NCBI RefSeq assembly: GCF_037038585.1
Contig: NC_092520.1
Span: forward strand, 192,490,604 to 192,554,603
DNA: 64,000 nt
Direction of reading: 5' to 3'
DNA from: Patagioenas fasciata
Taxonomy: Eukaryota > Chordata > Aves > Columbiformes > Columbidae
Made by a program: the position numbers and the translations under genes. The notes below the pieces were generated by a model. The model was given only the letters and a program-made list of their open reading frames with translations. It was not told where the DNA came from and did not search any database. Of the stretch, positions 48,901 to 60,190 are shown piece by piece (position 1 is the first letter of the stretch; each line of letters opens with the position of its first letter).

Positions 48901-50228
48901 TAAATTAGTAAAGTAAAATTAGAGCTGAGAAAATAACTCATAACTTAATTTATTTGACACATTTAGCCTTTTGTTTGAAGATTATCCTTCCACAGATATA
49001 AAGCACATATCTTCCATGAATAATTATTGAAGCACAGATAAGCCTAGCAGCAGTTTTTCATAGCCTTTCATATTTAAAATTCACAATACGTTTGTTAATT
49101 TTGATTGTACCTTTAGGTTACCTGCTACTGTTCCTGTAATTTTCTTTAGGACATGCACTGCAGAAGCACTATTTTGCTATGACTAAATTATAACTCAAAT
49201 GTTATAGGATCAAAATCAGTAATGTGCTTTGTCTGCTTTTGCAGCTCCAGTTTAAAGAGAGTGGTGACAGTCAATTTAAATGTGGCAGTATACAGGGCAA
49301 CATGGAAAAACATTTTAAAAATCTATTTCAGAGTCTTATAAAGTAATTGCAATTAGCTATCTACTTTATTTGATTCTATTTTAATTCACTTTAACTCATT
49401 CTTTTCAGTCCATACCAATAATGTTTCTTAAAAAAAACCTTTCCTATTGAGGTTAACATGAAAGCACTAGACTGTTTTATGGAATTAAGGTCTTGACAAT
49501 TGTCAAATCTGACAATTTTTTCTCAATGAATTCCCAATTTTTCCATACAGTTGCACTCACACCTTTCTAAACAGAATCTTTTCTGTAAAGTCATGACCAA
49601 ACTACTACTGTTCTTTTTTGTTGCAATTTAATAAATATTTTAAATATTTTAAACATTACTGCTCCTAGACTCAGATTAACATGAACACAGAGATTTGGTT
49701 TACATTGTGACTGACCCAAAAGAAAAACAGCTATTGTGGTTTTGATGGCATAGTATTCGACTAGATCTGCTCCATGAATAATTCACTGGATAGGCACTGA
49801 ATTGCTTATTGTAGTACAGAAAAGTAGAAAAAGCAGAGGTGGGAGTGAATGACTGCGAGTGAAAGGTGAGGTGGACTGTTTCTATTAGTAACAGCATCTT
49901 TGTATACCAGTGTCATTTTATACTTAAATTGTTCACTGGGCCTCAGTGTGAAATGCCAATACTGTTACTGAGGAGCTGTTTTCTACTGGAAGGCTCATAC
50001 AACCTTAAAAGGAAAACTTTAGCTATAGAGCTGGTTTAATATATAGGACAGGATATGATGCTAGGATTCATGTAAATCAGCTTTTGATATCTATCGGGTA
50101 CAGGGAGAGCTGAAGATACTAAAATTTAGACGTCTACATGTAAATATCCACACATATGCTGAGTGACTGAGCTCTCACAGACAGCAGTGCAGATGAATAG
50201 CTCAAGCTTTTTGCCTAATTCTAAACAT
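45995..50228. other. AT-rich non-coding DNA
   Basis: No supported gene. The 141-codon frame at 46673-47098 has no recognisable domain. Simple repeats include a poly-T run at about 47669-47687, TTTG repeats near 48106-48126 and an ATAC/ATAT tract at 48168-48200. Confidence 0.5.
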
Positions 50229-51916
50229 CTAATACCAGAGGCAATGTAGGCCCACTGATGAATGAGGTGGGTGCCCTGGTGGCGGAAGACACAGAGAAGG
50301 CAGAATTGCTGAATGCCTTCTTTGACTCTGTCTACCCTGCTGGAGGCTGTCCTGGGGAGCCCTGTACCCCTGAGACCCCGGATGAAGCCAGGTCAATGGA
50401 GGAGTTTGCTTTAGTCGATGAGGACTGGGGTAGGGAGCAATTAAATAATCTGGACATCCATAAATCCATGGGTCCAGATGGGATGCATCCGCGGGTGCTG
50501 AGGGAGCTGACTGAAATCATTGCTGGACCGCTATCCGTCATTTTTTTCAAATTTTGGGAAATGGGAGAGGTGCCTGAAGATTGGAGGAAAGCAAATGTCA
50601 CTCCAGTCTTCAAAAAGGGCAAGAAGGAGGACCCGGGTAATTATAGACCGGTCAGCCTCACCTCTGTCCCTGGGAAAGTAATGGAACAGCTTATCCTTGG
50701 TGTCATCTCAAGGCGTATCAGGGATAAGAGAGTCATTAGGCGCAGTCAGCATGGCTTTACCAAGGGTAAGTCATGCTTGACCAACCTCATAGCCTTTTAT
50801 GAGAATGTAACAAGGTGGATGGATGATGGCAGAGTGGTGGATGTGGTCTACCTTGACTTCAGTAAAGCCTTTGACACAGTCTCTCACAGCATCCTCACAG
50901 CTAAATTGAGGAGGTGTGGTCTAGACAATAGAGGAGTGAGGTGGGTTGCAAACTGGCTTAAAGAGAGAAGCCAGAGAGTGGTGGTCAATGGTGCGGAGTC
51001 CAGCTGAAGGTCAGTATCTAGTGGAGTGCCTCAGGGGTCAGTACCGGGGCCAATATTATTCAATATATTCATTAACGATTTAGACGAGGGAATTGAGTGT
51101 ACTATCAGCAAGTTTGCTGATGACACTAAGCTGAGAGGAGTGGCTGACACACCAGAAGGCTGTGCTGCCATCCAGTGGGACCTGGACAGGCTGGAGAGTT
51201 GGGCGGGGGATAACCTGATGGAATTTAACAAGGGAAAGTGTAGAGTCCTGCATCTGGGCAGGAACAACCCCAGGTTCCAGTATAGGTTGGGGAATGACCT
51301 ATTAGAGAGCAGTGTAGGGGAAAGGGACCTGGGAGTCCTGGTGGACAAGAGAATGACCATGAGCCAGCACTGTGTCCTTGTGGCCAGGAAGGCCAATGGC
51401 TTCCTCGGGTGTATTACAAGGGGGGTGGTCAGTAGATCGAGAGAGGTCCTCCTTCCCCTCTACTCTGCCCTGGTGAGACCCCATCTGAAATATTGTGTCC
51501 AGTTCTGGGCCCCTCAGCTGAAGAAGGACAGGGAACTGCTGGAGAGGGTCCAGCGTAGGGCAACAAAGATGATTAAGGGAGTGGAGCATCTCCCTTATGA
51601 AGAAAGGCTGAGGGAGCTGAGTCTCTTTAGTTTGGAGAAGAGGAGACTGAGGGATGACCTTATTAATGTTTATAAATATATAAAGGGTGAGTGCCATGAG
51701 AATGGAGCCAGGCTCTTCTCAGTGGCAAACAGTGATAGGACAAGGAGTAATGGGATCAAGCTGAAACACAAAAGGTTCCACTTAAATTTGAGAAAAAACT
51801 TCTTCTCAGTGAGGGTGACAGAGCACTGGAACAGGCTGCCCAGGGAGATTGTGGAGTCTCCTACTCTGGAGACATTCAAAGCCTGCCTGGACACATTCCT
51901 GTGTGACCTCACCTAG
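50229..51916 (+). pseudogene. CR1 ORF2 reverse transcriptase, truncated, one stop
   Basis: The frame covers the RT domain of the CR1 polyprotein without the endonuclease. Visible motifs are [36 protein letters not shown] (first catalytic Asp) and FADDTKL (catalytic Asp pair). A TGA at 51005-51007 replaces the Trp codon seen in copy B, splitting the frame into 249- and 296-codon parts. The C-terminal part to 51916 is open. It has no promoter or start of its own and is a dead-on-arrival copy. Confidence 0.93.
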
Positions 51917-51998
51917 GCGTTCCTGCTCTAGCAGGGGTATTGGACTAGATGATCTTTCGAGATCCCTTCCAATCCCAAACATACTGTGATACTGTGAT
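50229..51998 (+). mobile_element. CR1 LINE copy A, 5'-truncated
   Basis: This is about 1.77 kb of CR1 in plus orientation, beginning inside ORF2 at a point matching 54189 of copy B and running to the CR1 3' end. The end has two ACTGTGAT octamers and no poly-A. By eye it is roughly 95% identical to copy B over the shared part. 5' truncation is the usual outcome of CR1 reverse transcription. Confidence 0.95.
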
Positions 51999-52109
51999 CT
52001 GAAATTGTACTTCAAATATCCTCAAGTACCCCACTGCCACTCCAGAAAGGCAGGATTTTGTGTCATTATCTTCCAGGCCTGGCAGGATATCTGAGATACT
52101 ATAAGGACT

Positions 52110-52272
52110 TTAGAGGCTGCCCAGGGAAGTGCTTGAGTCACCGTCCCAGGGGTGTTTAAAAGATATATAGATTATGTGCTTAGGGACATGGTTTAGTGTC
52201 AGACTTAGGTTATGGTTGGACTTGATGATCTTGAGTGTCAACCTCAACCAAAATGATTCTATGATTGTATGA
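52110..52272 (+). mobile_element. CR1 LINE 3' end fragment
   Basis: Between the two large copies lies a short, older plus-strand CR1 tail: GGCTGCCCAGGGAAG, GGTTGGACTTGATGATCTTG and a terminal ATGATTCTATGATTGTATGA. It is a different subfamily from copies A and B, judging by the octamer. Confidence 0.88.
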
Positions 52273-52715
52273 TTTGTCTGACAGAGGTAGGATATTTTAG
52301 TGTTGTTGTCAGCTTCATCCACAATTTCTGTATCTAGTCTGAACTGTTTCTGTTTTTAGTAAATGGGTTTCACTTACAGTACAGTTGATCTCTTGTAAGG
52401 CAAAATCTAATATGGGTCAAAGAACTGTGTTCTCTGATTGCAAAGGAATTATAGACAACTAGCTTGAAGGTCAAGTTGGATGAGACAGATGTGACACGAT
52501 ATGTCCTTTCAGGTGAAGTGTCAACATAAATTATAAGGCTTGCAGTAGGAACAATAGTAAAATCACACATTCTTTCCAGCATGTTGTAGCATTATTCTTC
52601 ATATTTCAAAGAGTTTTCTTCAAACTCTCTGAAACCAGATCATTCATACAGGAACAGGTGACTAGCTTCAGGTACACAAATTTAAACATGCTAGGCTTGA
52701 TATGACTTCAAGGTC

Positions 52716-52958
52716 TTGGGAAGGATGGTGAAAGATTCAGGGGCTCAAGTGATCTTCTCTTCACTCCTTCCCTCTTCAAGTGATGATGTGGGGTGGAATG
52801 GGAAAATTCAATCTCTAAATGGTTGGCTCCAAGACTGGTGCTACAGGCAGGGCTTTGGTTTTTTTGATAATGGCTGGTTTTATAAGACTCCAGTCCGGAC
52901 AGTGTTATGCAGGAAAGGGTGTCTCGCAGAGGCAAAAGGATGCTGGGGCAGGAATTAG
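52716..52958 (+). pseudogene. CR1 ORF1 C-terminal fragment (SGNH esterase-like)
   Basis: The 80-codon frame includes DSGAQVIFSSLLP and a WLQDWCYRQGFGFFDNG stretch. These resemble the C-terminal part of the SGNH-hydrolase (esterase) domain of CR1 ORF1 proteins. The N-terminal part is lost to 5' truncation and the final residues are diverged. No function is expected. Confidence 0.7.
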
Positions 52959-55876
52959 CTGGGCTCATTTGGAGAGCTTTAAACTAGGCTCGAAGGGGGA
53001 TGGGGTTGTAGTTGGGCTTGCCCCAGTGGGGCAGCATTCTAAAACAGATGAGGACCGGGTGGCCTCCTGTGCCCCTAGGGAGAAATTGGTGTGCTCTGCT
53101 CGCTCCCTGAAATGCCTGTACACCAATGCGTGCAGCATGGGGAATAAGCAGGAGGAGTTAGAATCCTATGTTCGGTCGGGAGATTATGATCTGGTGGCAA
53201 TTACAGAAACGTGGTGGGACAGTTCACATGACTGGAATGTGGTCATGGATGACTACGCCCTTTTCAGGAAAGACAGGCCAGCCAGGCGTGGTGGTGGAGT
53301 TGCTCTCTATGTGAGAGAGCAACTGCAATGTACTAAATTCTGCCCAGGAGCGGATGAGGAACGAGTTGAGAGTGTATGGGTCAGGATCAAGGGACAGGCT
53401 GTCAGGGGTGATACTGTTGTAGGTGTCTATTACAGGCCACCAGATCAGACTGAGGAAGTTGATGAGGCCTTCTATGCGCAGCTGAGAGTGGCCTCACAGT
53501 CACAGGCCCTGGTTGTTGTGGGTGATTTTTAACTTCCCTGATGTTTGCTGGAAGGACCATTCAGCCAGCCAGCCACAGTCCAGGAGGTTCCTCCAGTGCA
53601 TTGATGATAACTTCCTCATGCAGATGGTGGAGGAGCCGACCAGGAGAGGTACACTGCTGGATCTCATCCTCACTAACAAAGAGGGTCTGGTCGAAGCAGT
53701 AAAGGTCGAGGGCTGCCTGGGTTGCAGTGACCACGAGATTGTGCAGTTCAGCATCTCGTGTAGCAGGAACAGAATAGCAAGTAGAATTGCAACCCTGGAC
53801 TTTGGCAGGGCTAATTTCGGCCTTTTCAAGCAATTGCTGGGGGAAATCCCATGGGCAAGACTGCTTGAAGGAAAAGGGGCCCAAGAGAGCTGGATTGTAT
53901 TCAGAGATTGCTTCTTCCATGCTCAGGATCAGAGCATCCCCACACGTAGGAAGTCGAGGAAGGGAGCCAGAAGGCCTGCGTGGTTGAATAGGGATCTGTT
54001 GGGTATGCTCAAGCAGAAGAGGAGAGTTTACAGGTCATGGAAGCAGGGACTGGCCACTTGGGAGGAATATAAGGCTGCTGTTAGAGGATGCAGGAGGGCA
54101 GCTAGGGTAGCCAAGGCCTCCTTAGAATTACAGCTGGCGAGAGGGGTCAAGGACAGCAAGAACTTTTTCAAATACATAGCAGATAAAACTAATACCAGAG
54201 GCAATGTAGGCCCACTGATGAATGAGGTGGGTGCCCTGGTGGCAGAAGACACAGAGAAGGCAGAATTGCTGAATGCCTTCTTTGTCTCTGTCTACTCCAC
54301 TGGAGGCTGTCCTGGGGAACCCTGTACCCCTGAGACCCCGGATGAAGCCAGGTTAATGGAGGAGTTTGCTTTAGTCGATGAGGACTGGGATAGGGAACAA
54401 TTAAATAGTCTGGACATCCATAAATCCATGGGTCCAGATGGGATGCATCCGCGGGTGCTGAGGGAGCTGGCTGAAGTCATTGCTGGACCGCTATCCGTCA
54501 TTTTTGCCAAGTCTTGGGAAACGGGAGAGGTGCCTGAGGATTGGAGGAAAGCAAATGTCACTCCAGTCTTTAAAAAGGGCAAGAAGGAGGACCCGGGTAA
54601 TTATAGACCGGTCAGCCTCACCTCTGTCCCTGGGAAAGTAATGGAACAGCTTATCCTTGGTGCCATCTCAAGGGACATCAGGGATAAGAGGGTCATTAGG
54701 GGCAGTCAGCATGGCTTTACCAAGGGTAAGTCATGCTTGACCAACCTCATAGCCTTTTATGAGAATGTAACAAGGTGGATGGATGATGGCAGAGCGGTGG
54801 ATGTGGTCTACCTTGACTTCAGTAAAGCCTTTGACACAGTCTCTCACAGCATCCTCACAGCTAAGTTGAGGAGGTGTGGTCTAGACAATAGAGGAGTGAG
54901 GTGGGTTGCAAACTGGCTTAAAGAGAGAAGCCAGAGAGTGGTGGTCAATGGTGCGGAGTCCAGTTGGAGGCCAGTATCTAGTGGAGTGCCTCAGGGGCCA
55001 GTACTGGGGCCAATATTATTCAATATATTCATTAATGATTTAGACGAGGGAATTGAGTGTACCATCAGCAAGTTTGCTGATGACACTAAGCTGGGAGGAG
55101 TGGCTGACATGCCAGAAGGCTGTGCTGCCATCCAGCGGGACCTGGACAGGCTGGAGAGTTGGGCGGGGGATAACCTGATGGAATTTAACAAGGGAAAGTG
55201 TAGAGTCCTGCATCTGGGCAGGAACAATCCCAAGTTCCAGTATAGGTTGGGGAATGACCTATTAGAGAGCAGTGTAGGGGAAAGGGACCTGGGGGTCCTG
55301 GTGGACAACAGGATGACCATGAGCCAGCACTGTTCCCTTGTGGCCAGGAAGGCCAATGGCATCCTTGGGTGTATTACAAGGGGGGTGGTCAGTAGATTGA
55401 GAGAGGTCCTCCTTCCCCTCTACTCCGCCCTGGTGAGACCCCGTCTGGAATATTGTGTCCAGTTCTGGGCCCCTCAGTTCAAGAAGGACAGGGAACTGCT
55501 GGAGAGTGTCCAGCATAGGGCAACAAAGATGATTAAGGGAGTGGAGCATCTCCCTTATGAAGAAAGGCTGAGGGAGCTGGGGCTCTTTAGTTTGGAGAAG
55601 AGGAGACTGAGGGGTGACCTTATTAATGTTTATAAATATATAAAGGGTGAGTGCCACGAGGATGGAGTCAGGCTCTTCTCAGTGGCAAACAATGATAGGA
55701 CAAGGGGCAATGGGATCAAGCTGAAACACAAGAGGTTCCACTTAAATTTGAGAAAGAACTTCTTCTCAGTGAGGGTAACAGAGCACTGGAACAGGCTACC
55801 CAGGGAGGTTGTGGAGTCTCCTTCCCTGGAGACATTCAAAGCCCGCCTGGACACATTCCTGTGTGACCTCACCTAG
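52819..55876 (+). pseudogene. CR1 ORF2: endonuclease and reverse transcriptase, one frameshift
   Basis: The first frame (to 53532) carries the apurinic-like endonuclease with YTNACSMGNK, AITETWW and GVYYRPPDQ. At a T run (53526-53530) the frame changes. The second frame (53513-55876, 787 codons) continues with the endonuclease SDHE motif (about residue 72), then RT motifs [33 protein letters not shown] (about 433) and FADDTKL (about 521-524), and the CR1 C-terminal tail. The true ORF2 start is unclear; the endonuclease proper begins near 53110. The protein would nick target DNA and prime reverse transcription from the nick. RT is intact as sequence but detached from an initiation codon by the frameshift. 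Confidence 0.93.
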
Positions 55877-55967
55877 GCGTTCCTGCTCCAGCAGGGGGAT
55901 TGGACTAGATGATCTTTTGAGGTCCCTTCCAATCCCTAACATACTGTGATACTGTGATACTGTGATA

Positions 55968-57230
55968 TGAGAAATAAAAGTGTCTCTAAATGATCTGACT
56001 ACCCAGCCACCGAAAATTAGAGCAGCATAAGTCATTCAGTAATTATTATTCAGTTTAGCCTCCACTATATGAGAATGAAAAGCTTAGTGATTTCTGGCTG
56101 AGGTGACAGCTGTCTCTTTTGAAGTTTATGTTTGGGAAATAATAACACCATAACTTCCTGCACCTCTTGGCCTAGGAGCAAGAGATCAGCCTTTGGAGCA
56201 CCTAATAGTGTACACACAAAGGCTGTCACACACATTTGCAGCTGCAGTAACTTGCGTATCCAAAAGATTTTACAGGTGGAAAGAAAAACATAAAGCAGTC
56301 TTCGGTCCCTTGAATTATCAGTGTTCCTAGGGGTCATATTCAGTGTCTAATGAGGTATTTAGTTGCCAATGGCCTCGGTGAGAGTATAGTTTATAAAAAA
56401 TATATTAACAACAATAACAAGTTACAAATTATAATTAATTTTCCATTTCCTTTTGATTTTATTTTAAAGCAATTTTAAATTGGTGTGTGTTGATATTTCA
56501 AGCCAATTACTGATTAATACAATGCTTTAATTGTAGCATTTTTGAGGCAGTTGAAAGGAATCCAAGCATAATAGTTCAAGTCATTGTTTTGTTTAAGATA
56601 ACCCTGGCATCATGAGAATTGGTTCCAAAATACTGTTGTTCATATTGCTGAAGAATTAGGAGGGGTGAGTATCTTGTGAAACCAGAAATGTTATGCAGGC
56701 TGTTAGTGGATAGAGTTTATCTGTTTACACTTGAGAATGCCAATTAATATTTGGTCAATTTGCTGAGATGTCAGAGAGCAGGGGAAGACTTAGGCAGTGT
56801 ACTTAAGGACCTAATCTTTGTATGGGTAAAATTAAGTTTAATTCAGGATATCGGATGGAAATGAATTCTTACTGTAAAATATAAAACTGATAAAAACTAT
56901 AAATACAAATAGTTAGGTCAAGTGTTTGATTTATCAAGCAGTATTCTTCTAATATAAGCAATTCTTTGTTCCATAATGAAATTATTGAAGTAGTAAGAAA
57001 TAGAGAAATGTTTTATATACGTGACAGCTATATTCAAAATGATTGAATTGTTATGTGACTCCAATCATTAAATGATGTCATAAAAACAAAGTGAAAATAT
57101 TCAGTAAAGCACCTAACATACACTCTTAACTTAATCGTGTGAATTACAGGCTGCTTCACTGCTGCACTCAAAAAGTTTTTATGTAAAACATGAGTTATTC
57201 CTTCGCAAAAGTGTGAGTAACATCTCCAAC
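55968..57230. other. AT-rich non-coding DNA
   Basis: No gene or recognised element seen. Confidence 0.55.
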
Positions 57231-57231
57231 A

Positions 57232-57480
57232 ATCTTGTTGTGGTTAACCCCAGCTAACAACCAGGACACTCATTCTCCCCATCCACCCAAAAGGGAAGGG
57301 AAAAACTCATGGGTTGAGAAAAGAACAGTTTAATAAGACAAAATAATAATAACAACAATAATAATATACTGCTACTAATATATATAAAATAAAATAAATG
57401 ATGCTCAGTGCAATTACTCATGAAACTCCAGTCGTGCTGAACGGCAAGTCTCAAAGAGGAGAGCACTCTGGTCTGAGAAA
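57232..57480 (+). repeat. Dispersed avian repeat, probable solo-LTR fragment
   Basis: The block opens TGTGGTTAACCCCAGCTAAC and includes ACTCATGGGTTGAGA, an AACAGTTTAATAAGAC stretch, AAT/AAC microsatellite-like DNA and TGATGCTCAGTGCAATTACTCA. I recall these as parts of a common bird LTR repeat beginning TGTCATGGTTTAACCCCAGC. It is diverged and its right edge is uncertain (57450-57560). Family name not assigned. Confidence 0.5.
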
Positions 57481-59856
57481 CTGATCCCAGCAAGAGAGAA
57501 CATAAAAGTAAAAGACAGAAAGGCCCGAGGGCCAACCACAAAATGGTAAAACGCCGGAAGGCTGAAATAACACCAAACTCACAGTGGGAAAGAGCTGCTG
57601 AATGGAACTAAATGAATTAGCTGGAAAACTTGAGCTGCAGTGTCTATATCATGTGATAACACTGTTATGCAAGAGTTAAGATGAAAGTCAGGAAATTATT
57701 AGTACAAGTAATATGAGTCTCTGGATCAAAATAAAATATTTCTCTTATGGCTTCCGATGATAAAGTCAGTTTACAGAAACCGTACCTTTACTTGAAATTA
57801 CTGGTTTCATTTAAATTAGAAAGTACTGAAAAGTGCTAACTGCAGAGTTAGTTAACAAGATGATTAGTGTGCTATTGACATTAACAATTTTTAAGCTACA
57901 GCTTTTATACATCTTATGATATTGAACAGCATCTTTTTTTCTAGAAGCATTCTCATGAGTGTTTACGTAAGACTTCTACTCACTATGAGAAAGGTATAAA
58001 GGTCAGGAAATCAGAATCTAAATTATTATCATAAATTCTGTGATGTAAGAGTGAGTGACGATCTCTGTATCTATTTCTATGTACTGTTTTAAGCCTCTGA
58101 TTTCTTCAGTGTATTTTTTTAATTGACTTGGGCAACATTCATTTAAAGAGACAATCTTGTTCTTCATCTTTGGTTCTTAGTGATTGAACTTACCTAATCA
58201 GGTACAGCTGTCTCCATTTAAGCTTATACTCAAGAGATCATTTATAGTTGGAGTGGATCAGGTGTTTTGTAGTCATACGCCAGGAGGAGTTATTTCTCTC
58301 CATCTCCTATATGGTCTGGAGCGATAGTTCTACTGATCATAAGACACTACTTAGGGGCAAAAATTCCAAGATAAATACCATTCTACATGTGCATGCATAC
58401 GTGAAGGTGCTTGTATTTAAAATTTCTCTCTTATGAAAGGTAAAAAAAAAAAAGCATGCCAGAAGTCTAAATATTACCTGCAGAATAGTTGCAGTTCGAT
58501 CCTAACAGATCAACCATTAGCTGATATGAAGAAATTTTTCTCTAAAGATTCTCTCATTGGCTGTCAATACAAACCATTTGGAACCATATCGCCATGTATT
58601 GGCTACAACAAAGGAAAATGGAAAAAACATAACCAAACCACTTCAGTCTCCATTTGACTGGGAATCTGGGCACACCTCTTTTTTGTAACATCTCAAATGC
58701 TGAAATAGTGACCACAACCAACAGTTTAGTCTGTAACAGTTTATCTAATCCCAGATGTAAATGGGCTGAGAAAGGTCACAAAGAACCACCACTAAATGCT
58801 GCTTGGCAAATTTACTAAATTTACATGTCTCGTTATTTAATGTGCACAAGAGCACGTAGACTTTCACAGATTATTTTAGTGTTTTCAATTCTTTATGGAT
58901 TATCTCTATGGCTGTTTAAAATACTTAAGAATTCTGAACTCTAGACTTAATTTCGAAGGTTATTAGTAGAGCTGTAACTTATCACCTGGAATCACATTGT
59001 GTCATTTTTTTTCTGGTGCTCACGCTATATACTATGATTCATTATCACTTCTATGTGGATTTAATATATAATTTCTTATGTACATGGCATTTAAAGTTGC
59101 CTTTCTTCTAAATATATTTACCAGAGAGTTTCAATACTTCAAGAATTCACTTAAATTAAACAACACGGGGAGGTAAGTGTGCCCAAAAAGCTTTAGTTAT
59201 AAAACAGAGTGGAAAGTCATACACTCTATTTCTTTTTATCATTGTTGTTTCCATTTTGAAGCTTCCATGCACAGAATTAATGGAAGATATTTATAATTTT
59301 ATTTCATCAAACCTTTAAACAGAGTGTAGTTATCTTTCTTTTTGGAAGCTGTTATATTCACTGTTTTTTTGTGACACAGCTAATTGTGGTTTAGCCTACC
59401 TAAAGATCTGTAAAGTATTTTTATATTTTCATAATTTCCTACCATCTTTACATATGTCTTTATTTTAAAACCAAACCAGCAAAAGCTGTTGAATTTTTGA
59501 GATTTTCAGCACCAAATTTAGGAATTGTTAATTTGTTAGTATTGCAGATATTGCAGAATGCAGATAATTGGTAGTCATTCCATATTGTTATTACGGTTAC
59601 TTCCAAGCAGTTATTTCAATTGCTGAACTACTTTACTGTGTCATGTGTTCTACACAAATGTTAACACTTTTCAAACACAATGGTTGCTTTGTTAATTTTA
59701 TTTACAGCTCTTTGCCAGTTTTCTCTGGTTGCCTTAGTGAATGACTTTGAAATGTTTTGATGGTCCTTATTTCAATGAATTTGGAAAACTGCCTGTTTTT
59801 TTAATTCTAAGAGTGAAGTTTTAAATATTATACATGCCAGGCCATGCTCACATAAA
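57481..59856. other. AT-rich non-coding DNA
   Basis: No supported gene or element. Small frames such as 58433-58657 have no recognised motif. Confidence 0.5.
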
Positions 59857-60110
59857 AGAAACAGAAAGAAAAAGAAAAAGAGAAAGAAAAAGAGAAAGAG
59901 AAAGAAAAGGGAAAAGAAAAAGAAAAAGGGAAAGAAAAAGAAAAAGAAAAGGCAAGGAGGTAGGGGGAAGGGAAGGGAAGGGAAGGGAAGGGAAGGGAAG
60001 GGAAAGGAAGGGAAGGGAAGGGAAGGGAAGGGAAGGGAAGGGAAGGGAAGGGAAGGGAAGGGAAGGTAAAGGCAAAGGCAAAGGCAAAGGCAAAGGCAAA
60101 GGCAAGGCAA
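59857..60110. repeat. Composite polypurine microsatellite: (GAAA/GAAAAA)n, (GGGAA)n, (GGCAAA)n
   Basis: About 95 bases of GAAA/GAAAAA/GAGA units are followed by roughly 20 GGGAA pentamers (about 59967-60066) and then six GGCAAA hexamers. The plus strand is almost all purine over more than 200 bases. Frames of Lys/Arg/Glu/Gly on the plus strand, and Leu/Pro/Ser/Phe on the minus strand, are by-products. Confidence 0.95.
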
Positions 60111-60141
60111 GCCCAAGTTTTATAAACCTTAATTTCATGGA

Positions 60142-60189
<48 letters not shown>
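60142..60189. repeat. Microsatellite (ATT)16
   Basis: Sixteen perfect ATT units lie about 30 bases after the polypurine tract. Confidence 0.95.

Positions 60190-60190
<1 letters not shown>

Larger units (their letters stand above)
52708..55967 (+). mobile_element. CR1 LINE copy B, near full ORF2
   Basis: About 3.26 kb of CR1 runs from the C-terminal end of ORF1 through ORF2 to the 3' end, which has three ACTGTGAT octamers. It is the longest CR1 in the window and has only one evident frame lesion in ORF2. The 5' end is truncated within ORF1, so it lacks the CR1 promoter. Confidence 0.95.

Noticed and set aside
51031..51697. Long antisense frames over CR1 copies A and B (also 54991-55657)
   Set aside because: They appear in both copies only because the sense RT sequence is conserved; no antisense CR1 gene is known to me.
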